A DNA stretch of 64,000 bases from Burkholderiaceae bacterium (GCA_023266335.1 JAHFQJ010000009.1:1-64000); one strand, 5' to 3'. Shown: positions 10,077 through 20,354, numbered from the stretch's first letter. Translations and numbers: made by a program. The notes: generated from the sequence alone by a model not told the origin.

Positions 10077-11912
10077 TTATAGTTGATTGCTTAAATCAAA
10101 GTCTCTTAAAGCTTGTACTTGCTGCATAATTGTACGTGTGTAATCTGTAAAATCTTGTTTTTCTGCACCAACTAAAATCTGCATGCCATCACTAATTAGT
10201 GTTAAAGGATTTTGCGGAGAATTATCAACACGGTATTCGTAATGTAAATGCGGTCCTGTTGCAGAACCAGTCATGCCTACCAGACCAATTAGCTCACCCT
10301 GTTTTACAACCTGCCCCAGTTTTAATTCACTAAAACCAGATAGGTGTGCATAGTATGTAGATATGCCATTATGATGTTTTATAATAATAATTTTACCGTA
10401 CCCATTTTGGGTACCAATAAAATCTACTATGCCATCAGCCGATGCAAATACATGAGTTCCAATAGGGGCAGCAAAATCAACACCAGTATGTTTATGCGAA
10501 TAACCATGAATTGGATGATGTCTGTTTCCAAACGCAGAAGTTACTCTAGAAACTTCTAGCGGTGCTTTTAAAAAAGAACGCTTTAAAGCTTCTCCGCCAA
10601 AGGTGTAATATTGTTTCTCTTGTGGATACCAAATTGCTTGATGTACACCTTTTTTATTTACTATTTCAGCAGCAATAATGCGTCCATGACCAATAAATTC
10701 ATTTTGATTAACAAATCTTTCAAATACAAAACGGAATTTATCACCTTTTTTAATATCATGGTGAAAATTAATAGTACTGGAAAAAATATCTAGCATTTGT
10801 TTAATTACACTATCAGAAACTCCAGCTTTATCCATAGATGTGAAAAAATTAGCATCATCGATAGAACCCGACCTTACCTCTGTTTCAATTACGTGAGGAA
10901 CAATTTCTTTAGCAGAAGTTAATTCTCCAGCCTCATTACGATTTATTTTCAGCCACACTGCATTAGATTGTGTGTTATGAATGATAGCTTTTAATGATAA
11001 TAATTCCTTATTTTCATTAATTTCAGCTGTAATGCTGTATTGAGACTTAGTTTGTAATAAAAATTTTGCTAATGGATTATTTTTTACAAAACTTTCTGCC
11101 TTAATATCATCAATGCCTAATTTTTTAAATAAGGTTGATAAACTATCACTTTTATCTAGGTGTGCTGTTTGCATATAAGATTGCTTAGTATTTTTTTCTG
11201 TTAGAATATTAAGCTGAATATTTAGATTTTCCACTACTCTTTCTTGAGAAACTAATACAGATGTTGGTATATTTGCTACTGCAACAACTCCGGACAAGGA
11301 TAAACCAGCAGTTAAAACTAACTTTGCTTTAGCCGATATATATGGATTTAATTTATTACGCTCTGTAATCCTTCTAAGAATAATAGTAGATTCTTCAATA
11401 TCTTTTTTAACTTCTTCTATCTTATCCTGCTTAATAACTTGAATTGCTTTTACAGAAGTAGAAGGTTTATTATTTTTATTCGCAGCAAAAACTTTTTTGT
11501 TTTTCTTACTGCTTTCTGCTTTAAGAAAGTCAGCCATACGCTGACGCAGTACATAATCTACCATACCTTTAGTATTAGTATTTGCAGAACTTGAACCCCC
11601 CAATAAAAGGGAACTATGACTTACTATAGGAAGATGCAGCAAATTACTATCATTCACAGAAGTACGGCTGATAATCGAAGTGCCAGAATTACTTTGTTTC
11701 TTTATACTATCTCTGGAATCTTGATTCTGAACTGATACTTTTTTTTGGCTTATTACAACTTCTGAATAATTTTTATAAATTGATGCTGTATTATTAACTC
11801 TTTTTGAAACAGAAATAACATCTAACTTACTATTATTTTTATTACTGAATTTTGTTTTGTCTTGTTCTGGTAAGATGATAATTGTTTGCTTTTTATCGCT
11901 TGGACTACCCAT
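10077..11912 (-). CDS. M23 family zinc metallopeptidase (cell-wall endopeptidase)
   Basis: The 611-aa protein has a long polar Ser/Asn/Lys-rich cytoplasmic N-terminus (about 1-190), one membrane anchor (about 196-222), a periplasmic part with SLSTLFKKLGI like the OapA/Csd3-type inhibitory domain, and a C-terminal LytM domain with HKHTGVDFAAP (about 470-480), YYAHLSGF and GPHLHYEYR (about 555). The Zn ligands H..D and HxH are all present, so it should cut peptidoglycan cross-links like MepM. The roughly 190-residue N-terminal extension is longer than usual. A terminator follows it, and an unknown gene lies 63 bp upstream. Confidence 0.9.
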   Translation of the reverse strand: MGSPSDKKQTIIILPEQDKTKFSNKNNSKLDVISVSKRVNNTASIYKNYSEVVISQKKVSVQNQDSRDSIKKQSNSGTSIISRTSVNDSNLLHLPIVSHSSLLLGGSSSANTNTKGMVDYVLRQRMADFLKAESSKKNKKVFAANKNNKPSTSVKAIQVIKQDKIEEVKKDIEESTIILRRITERNKLNPYISAKAKLVLTAGLSLSGVVAVANIPTSVLVSQERVVENLNIQLNILTEKNTKQSYMQTAHLDKSDSLSTLFKKLGIDDIKAESFVKNNPLAKFLLQTKSQYSITAEINENKELLSLKAIIHNTQSNAVWLKINRNEAGELTSAKEIVPHVIETEVRSGSIDDANFFTSMDKAGVSDSVIKQMLDIFSSTINFHHDIKKGDKFRFVFERFVNQNEFIGHGRIIAAEIVNKKGVHQAIWYPQEKQYYTFGGEALKRSFLKAPLEVSRVTSAFGNRHHPIHGYSHKHTGVDFAAPIGTHVFASADGIVDFIGTQNGYGKIIIIKHHNGISTYYAHLSGFSELKLGQVVKQGELIGLVGMTGSATGPHLHYEYRVDNSPQNPLTLISDGMQILVGAEKQDFTDYTRTIMQQVQALRDFDLSNQL

Positions 11913-11975
11913 TAATAAAACCTAAGTACAGGAGGATAATGAGATTATAGTACATTACAAATTATAAAGTCAATA

Positions 11976-12968
11976 TTAACTCTTGAACAAATGGTACCAT
12001 TTCTTTGGTTTAAATATGAGAAGCCTAGATTTTCTAGTGCTGCTCATGATATAGGTATTTATACTAATGATATTATTACAACAGTTATTTATATGGTTTA
12101 GCAAGTTTATAATATTGATATTAGTGCTATTATTTAATGAATAATCAATTAAAAAATCATCAAAAAATATAGAATTTATTTTTAAATTTGAGTTTTCATT
12201 TTCTTTTAAATTAAAATTAATATCAAACTCTTCACATATTTTAATAGGGCTGATATTTTGATTTATCTCATGATTAATTATAGAGTTATGTTTAAACATA
12301 CTCATTTTACTTGCATTTATATCTAGGTTTTGGTTAAAGCAAGCAGGCCAAAGCATATTTATATGATTATTTTGATTTAGACTAAACCAAGTTATTTGTA
12401 TATCATTAAGGATTTTTTTTATTTTTAATACACAGTCTGTAGCTTTTTTATAGCATTCTTCGCTAGAATATATTTCTTTATTAAACGATTCTATTAAATA
12501 ATCTTTAGCCCCGTTCTTCATACATATAACCGGATTATACGTTTTAAATGGTATTAGCCAATTTGCCTGCATATACCAAATATCATTTTTTATAGTTAGC
12601 TGAAATTCATATTCTTTTGCAATATCATTAATTCCAGCTAGTAAAGTATTAGATATTTTTTCGGATAATTGATTAGGTAAACTAATTGATACATTGCTTA
12701 AACCAGCATTTGCATATACAGGAATTAGTGCAAGCATATATGCAAAATTATGATTATATCTATTTATATCTTGATTTTTTATAGATTTTAAAAGCTCTTT
12801 TGGTTTATTAAACAATAATTGTGATATATAAAAATATTCTTGTAAATCCCAGCCAAAATTTTCATATTCTATATCTAAAAATTTGTAGTGTGTTTTTGAT
12901 AAAGTTTGTATTAAAGGGGAGGAAATATGAGGACTATCCAATATGGAGGGGAGAAAAATTTGCGTCAT
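11976..12968 (-). CDS. Hypothetical protein, 330 aa
   Basis: I do not recognise this protein. It has no signal peptide or membrane segment, is rich in Asn, Ile and Lys, and shows short landmarks (FLPSILDSP at the start, ALIPVYANAGLSNVSISLP near 88-106, WFSLNQNNHINMLWPACF near 203-220, and a Lys/Trp-rich tail). The mention of the first-gene role is from position: it starts 7 bp inside the spacer after hup and precedes the M23 gene on the same strand. It may be a diverged member of a betaproteobacterial regulator family annotated as phosphoglycerate mutase-like, but I see no phosphatase motif. Confidence 0.6.
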   Translation of the reverse strand: MTQIFLPSILDSPHISSPLIQTLSKTHYKFLDIEYENFGWDLQEYFYISQLLFNKPKELLKSIKNQDINRYNHNFAYMLALIPVYANAGLSNVSISLPNQLSEKISNTLLAGINDIAKEYEFQLTIKNDIWYMQANWLIPFKTYNPVICMKNGAKDYLIESFNKEIYSSEECYKKATDCVLKIKKILNDIQITWFSLNQNNHINMLWPACFNQNLDINASKMSMFKHNSIINHEINQNISPIKICEEFDINFNLKENENSNLKINSIFFDDFLIDYSLNNSTNINIINLLNHINNCCNNIISINTYIMSSTRKSRLLIFKPKKWYHLFKS

Positions 12969-12989
12969 TTACTGCAGATATTAGATTAA

Positions 12990-13024
12990 ATTAAGTCAAA
13001 TATAGCTCAAAAATTGAGCTATAT
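12990..13024 (-). terminator. Hairpin terminator after hup
   Basis: A perfect stem TATAGCTCAA / TTGAGCTATA (13001-13010 and 13014-13023) with a 3-nt AAA loop lies just after the hup stop on the minus strand, followed by a modest T-rich run (TTTGACTTAATTT). It probably insulates hup from the 330-aa gene. Confidence 0.6.
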
Positions 13025-13030
13025 ATTTTA

Positions 13031-13306
13031 TTAAGCAGCAACTGCTTCTTTTAGGCTCTTACCTGCTCTGAATTTAGGCACTTTGCATGCTTTAATTTTA
13101 ATTTTCTTACCTGTACGCGGATTGCGTCCTTCACGCTGTTTACGCTCTGATACTGTGAAAGTACCGAAACCGATTAAAGTCACATCTTCACCTTTTTCCA
13201 AAGCTTCTTTAACAGCTGTTAAAAAAGCTGTTAAAGCTTTTGTAGCGTCAACTTTAGTTAATCCTGTATCTTCTGCAATGTAATTTACTAAATCTGTTTT
13301 ATTCAT
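13031..13306 (-). CDS. hup: DNA-binding protein HU
   Basis: Histone-like nucleoid protein of 91 aa. It opens MNKTDLVNYIAEDTGL, contains GFGTFTVSERKQREGRNPRTGKKI (the DNA-grasping beta arm with its Pro at the tip) and ends KFRAGKSLKEAVA, all typical of HU-beta. AGGTTAC precedes the ATG as ribosome binding site. Its position directly after lon is the classic proteobacterial order. Confidence 0.95.
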   Translation of the reverse strand: MNKTDLVNYIAEDTGLTKVDATKALTAFLTAVKEALEKGEDVTLIGFGTFTVSERKQREGRNPRTGKKIKIKACKVPKFRAGKSLKEAVAA

Positions 13307-13393
13307 AGTAACCTCTTTTTGTAAAAAATATTTTAAAGCAATCCTAATTTAGTTTTTTAAACGTATATTTAAAATCTAAAAATATGCTTTAAA

Positions 13394-13432
13394 GCCTCGC
13401 TACGTATAGCCTTACTTCGTATTAAACGAGGC
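13394..13432 (-). terminator. Hairpin between lon and hup
   Basis: GCCTCG (13394-13399) pairs with CGAGGC (13427-13432), with an inner CTACGTA/TACG pairing, in the 150-bp gap between lon and hup. On the minus strand it is followed by TTTAAAGCATATTTTTA. It may be the lon terminator or a leader structure of hup; the U-tract is imperfect. Confidence 0.45.
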
Positions 13433-13456
13433 ATTTGGCATAAAGTCAAGCTCTTT

Positions 13457-15901
13457 TTAATGTTTTTGAGCATTTTCTTTAATTTTCGTTGGTTTTTTAC
13501 TACTTTTCACTGTCTTTACGAGCTGTGGTTCATCTTTGTTTATGCCAGCTTTAAGTTTATTTACAGGGGATTTTTTTTCTACTAATGCTAAATTTAAAAC
13601 TTCATCTATCCATTTTACCGGAATAATTTCTAGTCCAATTTTTACATTTTCAGGAATTTCCTCTAAATCTTTTACATTATCTTTAGGGATTAATACACGT
13701 TTAATTCCTCCGCGCAAAGCAGCCAAAAGCTTTTCTTTTAATCCGCCAATTGGTAATACTTCTCCGCGTAGAGTAATCTCGCCTGTCATTGCAATATCCG
13801 CATAAATAGGAGTATTTGTTAATACAGAGACAATTGCCGTAGTCATAGCGATACCTGCACTTGGTCCATCTTTAGGCGTTGCTCCTTCTGGTACATGCAG
13901 GTGAATATCCTGTTTTTCAAACAATAGCTTATTAATACCAAATTTATCCGCTCTAGAACGCACTACAGAACGGGCAGCTTCTATAGATTCTTTCATGACA
14001 TCTCCTAAGCTTCCTGTACGTATAATTTGCCCTTTTCCAGGCATTACAGACGCTTCTATTGTCAGTAAATCTCCTCCGACTTCCGTCCACGCTAAACCTG
14101 TAATTTGCCCGATTTGATTATCTTTAGCTGCAACTCCATAGTCAAATCTTCTTACTCCCAAATAAGAGCCAAGATTAGATGAATCAACAATAATTTTATC
14201 TGCAGTTTTTTTAAGCAATATTTCAGTTACACTTTTACGGCAAATTTTTGATATTTCTCTTTCAAGATTACGCACCCCCGCTTCTCGGGTGTAGTATCGG
14301 ATAATATCTAAGATTGCCTCTTCTTTTACATAAATTTCGCTTTCTTTTAAGCCATTATTTTTAATTTGTTTCAATAATAAATATTTACTGGCAATATTTA
14401 ATTTTTCATCTTCTGTATATCCGGATAAACGTATAATCTCCATGCGATCCATTAATGCAGGAGCTATATTATATGAGTTAGAAGTTGCAACAAACATGAC
14501 ATCAGATAAGTCAAAATCTACTTCAAGGTAATGATCTTGGAAAGTATGATTTTGTTCAGGGTCTAATACCTCAAGTAATGCAGATGCAGGGTCTCCGCGT
14601 AAATCTCTCCCCATTTTATCTATTTCATCTAATAAAAATAATGGATTACGTACTTCAACTTTCGCCATGTTCTGCAAAATTTTACCTGGCATTGAACCAA
14701 TATAAGTGCGTCTATGCCCTCTAATTTCAGCCTCATCGCCTACACCGCCAAGCGCCATACGTATAAATTTGCGATTTATGGCTTTAGCAATTGATTGTCC
14801 TAGCGAAGTTTTACCTACTCCTGGAGGTCCAACTAAACATAAAATTGGGGCTTTCATTTTATCTACTCTTTGCTGAACAGCAAGATATTCGATAATTCTT
14901 TCTTTGACTTTTTCTAAGCCGTAATGATCTTCATCTAAAACTTTTTGTGCATATTCTAAATCATGATTAATTTTACTTTTTCGTCTCCATGGCAAGCCTA
15001 AAAGTACTTCTAAATATCCTCTTACAACTCCTGCCTCAGCAGACATTGGCGACATTAAACGTAACTTTTTAAGTTCTGATTCAGCCTTTTTTCTAGCTTC
15101 AGCTGGCATACGGGAAGATTTAATTTTTTTCTCAAATTCTTCTAAATCAGCTCCATCTTCGCCTTCACCAAGTTCTTTTTGAATAGCCTTTACTTGTTCA
15201 TTTAGATAATAATCTCTTTGACTCTTTTCCATTTGGCGTTTTACACGGCTTCGTATACGTTTTTCTACCTGTAAAATGTCAATTTCGCTTTCAATTAAGC
15301 TAATAATAAACTCTAATCTTTCAAGCGGATCTAAAATTTCTAAAGCTTTTTGCTTATCATTTAGTTTAATTGGAATTTGAGATGCAATTAAATCAGATAT
15401 TTGCTCAGGACTATTAACATCTGGAGCTGATTGTAAAAAATCAGGAGGAATTTTTTTGTTAAGCTTAGAATATTGTTCCAGCTGGTTAAGTACAATTCTA
15501 ATTAATGCTTGCTCATCTTTATTGCCGGAAACTTCTATATGGTTGAATAACTGAATATTTGCATGGATGCAAGAATCAGGCTTTTCAATATATTTTTTTA
15601 CCCGAGCTCTTTGAATACCTTCTACCAAAACTTTTACTGTTCCATCTGGCAATTTTAATATTTGTAATATATTAGCCAAACATCCCATCTCACATAAATC
15701 TTTACGGGTTGGTTCATCAATATCAGGTGATTTTTGCATTACCATTAATATGGTCTTGTCTGCTTCCATGGCTGCATCAATTGACTTGATTGATAAAGCA
15801 CGACCTACAAATAACGGAATAACCATACTCGGAAACAAAACTACATCTCTCAATGGTAATACAGGTATATTTGAAACCTGATTAGTTGTTTCTTTTACCA
15901 T
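13457..15901 (-). CDS. lon: ATP-dependent protease La (Lon)
   Basis: Lon degrades misfolded and regulatory proteins in the cytoplasm. The 814-aa protein has the N-terminal substrate domain (PVLPLRDVVLFPSMVIPLFVGR), the AAA+ module with Walker A GPPGVGKTS (about 359-367) and Walker B LFLLDEIDKMG, and the protease domain with PKDGPSAGIAM carrying the catalytic Ser and a downstream Lys (GGLKEKLLAA). The C-terminus carries a Lys-rich extension. RBS AGGAGC lies just before the ATG on the minus strand. The gene lies 50 bp after clpX. Confidence 0.97.
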   Translation of the reverse strand: MVKETTNQVSNIPVLPLRDVVLFPSMVIPLFVGRALSIKSIDAAMEADKTILMVMQKSPDIDEPTRKDLCEMGCLANILQILKLPDGTVKVLVEGIQRARVKKYIEKPDSCIHANIQLFNHIEVSGNKDEQALIRIVLNQLEQYSKLNKKIPPDFLQSAPDVNSPEQISDLIASQIPIKLNDKQKALEILDPLERLEFIISLIESEIDILQVEKRIRSRVKRQMEKSQRDYYLNEQVKAIQKELGEGEDGADLEEFEKKIKSSRMPAEARKKAESELKKLRLMSPMSAEAGVVRGYLEVLLGLPWRRKSKINHDLEYAQKVLDEDHYGLEKVKERIIEYLAVQQRVDKMKAPILCLVGPPGVGKTSLGQSIAKAINRKFIRMALGGVGDEAEIRGHRRTYIGSMPGKILQNMAKVEVRNPLFLLDEIDKMGRDLRGDPASALLEVLDPEQNHTFQDHYLEVDFDLSDVMFVATSNSYNIAPALMDRMEIIRLSGYTEDEKLNIASKYLLLKQIKNNGLKESEIYVKEEAILDIIRYYTREAGVRNLEREISKICRKSVTEILLKKTADKIIVDSSNLGSYLGVRRFDYGVAAKDNQIGQITGLAWTEVGGDLLTIEASVMPGKGQIIRTGSLGDVMKESIEAARSVVRSRADKFGINKLLFEKQDIHLHVPEGATPKDGPSAGIAMTTAIVSVLTNTPIYADIAMTGEITLRGEVLPIGGLKEKLLAALRGGIKRVLIPKDNVKDLEEIPENVKIGLEIIPVKWIDEVLNLALVEKKSPVNKLKAGINKDEPQLVKTVKSSKKPTKIKENAQKH

Positions 15902-15951
15902 ATTGCTCCTTTTATTAATATTTTAACTCTTATAATCAATAGTTAAATTAG

Positions 15952-17199
15952 TTAAACAGTTATTTTTGTTATTAAAAGCGGCTGTGCTTTTTTATCAATA
16001 ACATCTTCATTGATAATAACCTTTTCTAAATCATTATGATTAGGTAATTCATACATAGTGTCGATTAGAACATTTTCAAGTATTGCACGTAGACCTCTTG
16101 CTCCTGTTTTTCTTTTAATTGCTTGTTGAGCTATTTTTTTTAATGCATTTTCAGTAATTTCAAGCTCTACATTCTCCATTTCAAAAAGGGCTTTATATTG
16201 TTTAATTAAAGCATTTTTTGGTTGAGTTAAAATTTTTACCAAAGATTCTTCATCTAGCTTTTCCAATATAGTATGTACTGGTAACCGCCCTATTAGTTCA
16301 GGAATAAGTCCAAATTTTATTAAATCAGATGCCTCTACTTCATTTAAAACATTATCTCTATCTTTATCTTTAGTAAACACTTCTGCTTTAAAACCAATCC
16401 CAGCTTTTTCTGTTCTTTGAATAACTATCTTTTCTAATCCTTCAAATGCTCCGCCACAAATAAATAATATATTCTGAGTATTTACTTGGACTAAATCTTG
16501 ATTTGGATGCTTTCTGCCGCCTTTTGGGGGAACAGATGATATAGTTCCTTCGATTAGTTTTAATAAAGCCTGCTGAACACCTTCCCCAGAAACATCTCTT
16601 GTAATAGAAGGATTTTCAGATTTACGGGAAATTTTATCTATCTCATCTATATAAATTATGCCTTTTTCTGCCTTTTGTACATCAAAATCACTATTTTGCA
16701 ATAATTTCTGTATGACATTTTCTACATCTTCACCTACATATCCAGCTTCCGTTAAAGTTGTTGCATCTGCAATTGCAAATGGAACATCCAGCATTTTTGC
16801 TAATGTTTGTGCAAGCAAAGTCTTACCTGACCCTGTTGGTCCGACTAATAAGATATTGCTTTTACTTATCTCTAAATCATTTTTATTATTTTCTAAATTA
16901 CGTAGTCTTTTGTAATGATTATATACAGCAACTGATAGTACTTTTTTAGCGTGTTCCTGCCCAATGACATAATCATCTAATTTAGTTTTTATTTCAACTG
17001 GAATAGGCAATTTTGTTTGATTAAAATTTTTATCATCCGGATTAGACTCATATACTTCTATATCTTCATTCATTACATCATTACATAATGCTATGCATTC
17101 ATCACAAATATTTGCATGTTCGCCAGCTATTAATTTTTGTACTTGGCTCTCTGCTTTACTACAAAATGAGCAAACCTTTTCATGCTTATGTTTTGTCAT
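15952..17199 (-). CDS. clpX: ATP-dependent Clp protease ATP-binding subunit ClpX
   Basis: AAA+ unfoldase that feeds ClpP. It has an N-terminal zinc-binding domain ([16 protein letters not shown]), Walker [13 protein letters not shown], Walker [10 protein letters not shown], and the pore RKH-type loop GGRKHP. The ORF track starts at a TTG (17214, MKDWV), but [13 protein letters not shown] at 17199 has GAAGGA 7-8 nt upstream and matches ClpX N-termini, so I use 17199. In most proteobacteria clpX follows clpP closely; here a frameshifted unknown gene lies between. Confidence 0.97.
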   Translation of the reverse strand: MTKHKHEKVCSFCSKAESQVQKLIAGEHANICDECIALCNDVMNEDIEVYESNPDDKNFNQTKLPIPVEIKTKLDDYVIGQEHAKKVLSVAVYNHYKRLRNLENNKNDLEISKSNILLVGPTGSGKTLLAQTLAKMLDVPFAIADATTLTEAGYVGEDVENVIQKLLQNSDFDVQKAEKGIIYIDEIDKISRKSENPSITRDVSGEGVQQALLKLIEGTISSVPPKGGRKHPNQDLVQVNTQNILFICGGAFEGLEKIVIQRTEKAGIGFKAEVFTKDKDRDNVLNEVEASDLIKFGLIPELIGRLPVHTILEKLDEESLVKILTQPKNALIKQYKALFEMENVELEITENALKKIAQQAIKRKTGARGLRAILENVLIDTMYELPNHNDLEKVIINEDVIDKKAQPLLITKITV

Positions 17200-17326
17200 T
17201 ACCCAATCCTTCAATATTTAATTAATAAGCTTATTTTATAATAACTACTCTAAAATACCCCAATCCGCAGCACTTTACTTTATTTTTTGGATGATTATTG
17301 ATTATCTATATTTCATCTAATTTTAT

Positions 17327-17801
17327 TTAACTAAATAATGTACATGATGCGATGTCTGGCTCTATTTTGCGTTTTTCAGCAAGTTTTTCATAACATTGTG
17401 AAGTAAAATTAGCAACAGCTTCTTTATCCTCTGTTATTGTGAACTCAACTTTTTTTTGATTAGCTGAAACAAATAACTCAACCAACATTTTAGGTCTACT
17501 TTCGGCTGCCTTGCATTTGGTAAGATAAAATACGTCTTCATCTTCGAATAAACCTTGAGCTATACTTTCTTCTTTTTGTAGATCTTCTATCACACTATTT
17601 TTTTTACTACCAATGTCCTTACTCTTTAAATCTACATAATATTCATATGCCTGTTTTTTAGTTATATGTATTAACACCGCCTGCAGCACATTGATGCTTT
17701 GGATCAGTCTGCTTATTTAAGCATCCATCTAACAAATATGAATTTCTTTTACCGCTAGGTGTTTCTGTTTCACCTTTTATTAAAGCAACATTTATCACCA
17801 T
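17327..17801 (-). pseudogene. Frameshifted unknown gene between clpP and clpX
   Basis: The ORF track lists only 17327-17689 from a GTG. Upstream in another frame an ATG at 17801, preceded by GGGTG, opens MVINVALIKGETETPSGKRN and continues to QCAAGGVNTYN before a stop at 17661-17663. The listed frame then reads ITKKQAYEYYVDLKSKDIG. The two parts join naturally around VNTY-ITKK, next to a run of six A, so this looks like one gene of about 158 aa split by a single-base indel. I do not recognise the product. It has four or five Cys, is hydrophilic and lacks an obvious membrane segment. Confidence 0.6.
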
Positions 17802-17852
17802 AATTTCACCCTATCTATTTAATTTAAATCTCATTTAATATTTGTAATTACA

Positions 17853-18494
17853 TTATACAATTACTGGTTTTGCTTCTCCCAAGCCATTATCACGCTTGGT
17901 TAGTACATCATCAACAAGACCATATTCTTTTGATTCTTCTGCCGATAAAAAATAATCTCTATCTGTATCTATCCTAATTTTTTCTATAGGCTGCCCTGTA
18001 TTTTCAGACAATATATTATTAAGTTTATGTTTTAATAATAAAATTTCTTTTGCCTGAATTTCAATATCAGAAGCTTGACCTCTTGCACCGCCTAACGGCT
18101 GATGAATCATAACTCTAGAGTTTGGCAAACAAAAACGCTTCCCTTTTTCACCGGCCGCTAATAAAAATGCCCCCATACTTGCCGCAATACCCATGCATAA
18201 AGTAGAGACATGCGGTTTGATGAAATTCATTGTATCAAAAATTGCCAATCCGGCAGATACAGAACCCCCTGGAGAATTAATATAAAAGTAAATATCTTTT
18301 TCAGGGTTTTCACTTTCTAAAAAAAGCATTTGAGCAACAATTAGATTTGCCGTGTAATCATTCACTTCACCTATTAAAAATACTACTCTTTCTTTTAATA
18401 ACCTTGAATATATATCATAAGCTCTTTCACCTCTTCCGGATTGCTCAACAACCATCGGTACTAGCCCAATGTTTTCAATTTCAGGATATGACAT
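17853..18494 (-). CDS. clpP: ATP-dependent Clp protease proteolytic subunit
   Basis: Serine protease core that works with ClpX. The 213-aa protein has the catalytic triad Ser106 in [14 protein letters not shown], His131 in VMIHQPLGG and Asp180 in DTDRDYF. The N-terminal [23 protein letters not shown], where maturation usually occurs, is conserved. GGAG precedes the ATG. It lies 77 bp after tig, with a strong tig terminator in the gap, so a separate clpP promoter must be squeezed nearby or read-through is used. Confidence 0.97.
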   Translation of the reverse strand: MSYPEIENIGLVPMVVEQSGRGERAYDIYSRLLKERVVFLIGEVNDYTANLIVAQMLFLESENPEKDIYFYINSPGGSVSAGLAIFDTMNFIKPHVSTLCMGIAASMGAFLLAAGEKGKRFCLPNSRVMIHQPLGGARGQASDIEIQAKEILLLKHKLNNILSENTGQPIEKIRIDTDRDYFLSAEESKEYGLVDDVLTKRDNGLGEAKPVIV

Positions 18495-18504
18495 TTTCTA
18501 AAAC

Positions 18505-18548
18505 TCCAAAAATAAAAAAAGTACTGTGTATATAGTAGCACACAGTAC
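18505..18548 (-). terminator. Rho-independent terminator of tig, directly before clpP
   Basis: On the minus strand GTACTGTGT ... ACACAGTAC forms a 9-bp perfect stem (arms at 18540-18548 and 18521-18529) followed by TTTTTTTATTTTT. Its U-tract ends about 12 bp before the clpP start, overlapping the clpP leader. Confidence 0.75.
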
Positions 18549-18571
18549 CTTATATCACAAAATAAATCCAA

Positions 18572-19891
18572 TTATTCCTGTATTTGCTGTTGTGATAATT
18601 CATCAAAAGATATAGTTTTGTCAGTCACTTTAGCAACACCACAGACAAAATCCACAACATTATTTTCAATGACATATGCTTTCATTTCTGATAATCTTGC
18701 CTCATCTTGATAGTACCAGCGCATAACTTCTTTTGGATCTTCATAATTTTGTGCAAAATCTTCAATTTGTGTTTTAATTTGCTCCGGCTGAACTTGGAGG
18801 TTATGCTGTTTAACTAATTGAGCTAAAATTAAACCTAGCTTTACTCTTTTTTCAGAGCTTTCTTTGAACATTTCTATATCATACGGCAGTTGATCAATAT
18901 TTTTAAAGCCTCTATCAGCTAAGTCTTGCTTTAGTGACTCCATTTGTCTTTGCTGATCTTCTTTTACTAAAGTTGTTGGGGCTTCAATGGGAGTTTTATC
19001 AAGCAATACATCTAAAACCTGCTGCTTTAACATAGCAAAAGTACGGCGTTTTGTTTCGCGTACTAAATTTTTTTCTACATCTTCCCTTAGTTTTTCAACA
19101 CCGCCTTGAATGCCTAATTTAGCTGCAAATTCTTCATTGATTTCAGGTGCAGAAGCATTTTCAATTTTATTTAATGTAATGTTAAATTCAGCTGTTTTAC
19201 CTGCAACTTCTTTACCTTGATAATCTTCAGGGAAGGTTACTTGTACTAGCTTAGATTGCCCCGCTTTTAGTCCATGAATGCCCGCCTCAAATTCTGGAAG
19301 CATTCTTTTTTGACCTAAAACAAAGCTATGATTAGATGCACTTCCGCCATCAAAAATCTCACCATCAATTTTACCTTGGAAGTCAATAGTTACTTTATCT
19401 GTATCTTTAGCCTGTGCATCAGTGTCAGCATCAGCGTAATTGGTATACTGACTGCTTAAAACATCAATTGTTTTATTAATTTCAGTATCTGTAATATCAC
19501 AAATATACTTAGTTAATTCACAATCAGATAAATCACTCACTAAAAATTCTGGATATATTTCAAACAATACATCATAAGCAAAGTGACCATCTGGTGCATC
19601 CAGCTTAGGCTCTAATGAAGGAGTTCCAGCAATTTGCAAGCCTTTATCTTTTGAAAAATCAAAAAATAATCTATTAATTTTTGCGTATTGCACTTCGAAT
19701 AAAATTTGTTCGCCACGTTCTTTCTGAATAATGTGCATAGGCACTTTACCTGTACGGAAACCGTCTTTGCGAAAATTGCGTGCAGCCTGCTGTAAACGTT
19801 GCTGTGCGTCTTGCTCAACTGATGAAAGAGGTAAAACAAACGATATTTTACGTGTAAGACCATCTAACTTTTCTATTTGAATTTCTGACAT
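18572..19891 (-). CDS. tig: Trigger factor
   Basis: Ribosome-bound chaperone with peptidyl-prolyl isomerase fold. The 439-aa protein contains the ribosome-docking loop FRKDGFRTGKVPMHI (about 39-53), the PPIase-like middle domain (VTIDFQGKIDGEIFDGG, about 167-183) and a helical C-terminal chaperone domain. Length is normal. It starts about 20 bp from the tRNA-Leu gene on the same strand and leads the tig-clpP-clpX-lon-hup series. Confidence 0.96.
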   Translation of the reverse strand: MSEIQIEKLDGLTRKISFVLPLSSVEQDAQQRLQQAARNFRKDGFRTGKVPMHIIQKERGEQILFEVQYAKINRLFFDFSKDKGLQIAGTPSLEPKLDAPDGHFAYDVLFEIYPEFLVSDLSDCELTKYICDITDTEINKTIDVLSSQYTNYADADTDAQAKDTDKVTIDFQGKIDGEIFDGGSASNHSFVLGQKRMLPEFEAGIHGLKAGQSKLVQVTFPEDYQGKEVAGKTAEFNITLNKIENASAPEINEEFAAKLGIQGGVEKLREDVEKNLVRETKRRTFAMLKQQVLDVLLDKTPIEAPTTLVKEDQQRQMESLKQDLADRGFKNIDQLPYDIEMFKESSEKRVKLGLILAQLVKQHNLQVQPEQIKTQIEDFAQNYEDPKEVMRWYYQDEARLSEMKAYVIENNVVDFVCGVAKVTDKTISFDELSQQQIQE

Positions 19892-19911
19892 AGGATTGCC
19901 TATTAAAATAG

Positions 19912-19998
19912 TGGTGCGAGGAAGGGGACTCGAACCCCTACACCATTTCTGGCGTCAGGACCTAAACCTGGTGCGTCTACCAATTTCGCCACCCTCGC
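19912..19998 (-). tRNA. tRNA-Leu (UAG)
   Basis: The minus strand folds as a class II tRNA: acceptor GCGAGGG pairing with CCTCGC, D-arm with GGTAGACGC, anticodon loop GTTTAGG with anticodon TAG, a long variable arm, T-arm GGGTTCGAGTCCCC and an encoded CCA. It sits just upstream of tig. Confidence 0.95.
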
Positions 19999-19999
19999 A

Positions 20000-20354
20000 A
20001 CAATTTAACGATAAAAACACAAGTAACGTGTTTATTTTGAATAATTAGAGCATATTATATACACTGCCAATATAAATGTCCAGCCTTAAATCTGATTATG
20101 GCAAGTATATACAAAAATACTGGTATCCCTTATTAATTGAGTACGCCCTAATAGATATGATGAAGTTATAAATTTTGGTTTTGATACCTGAAAAATCTAA
20201 TAGTGAGTTGTTTTTGTAGGTTCTGAAATTAATTAACCTTTCATTTATATAGTAGTTTAAATGTATTATTTAAAATATACAATACATTTGACTGTATATT
20301 GCTATATAAAATATTATTTATATAATGTATTTATTTAAATACAATTAAAATAAA
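20000..20354. other. Intergenic left edge of the defence island
   Basis: 355 bp between tRNA-Leu and the SIR2-like gene. No ORF, hairpin or copy of the tRNA-Arg 3' end was found. The last 120 bp are extremely AT-rich and presumably hold the promoter of the SIR2-like gene. The left junction of the island should lie here, but I cannot place it. Confidence 0.4.

Noticed and set aside
20000-20354. Second attachment site (copy of tRNA-Arg 3' end) for the island.
   Set aside because: I compared the tRNA 3' sequence with this stretch and saw no match longer than chance.
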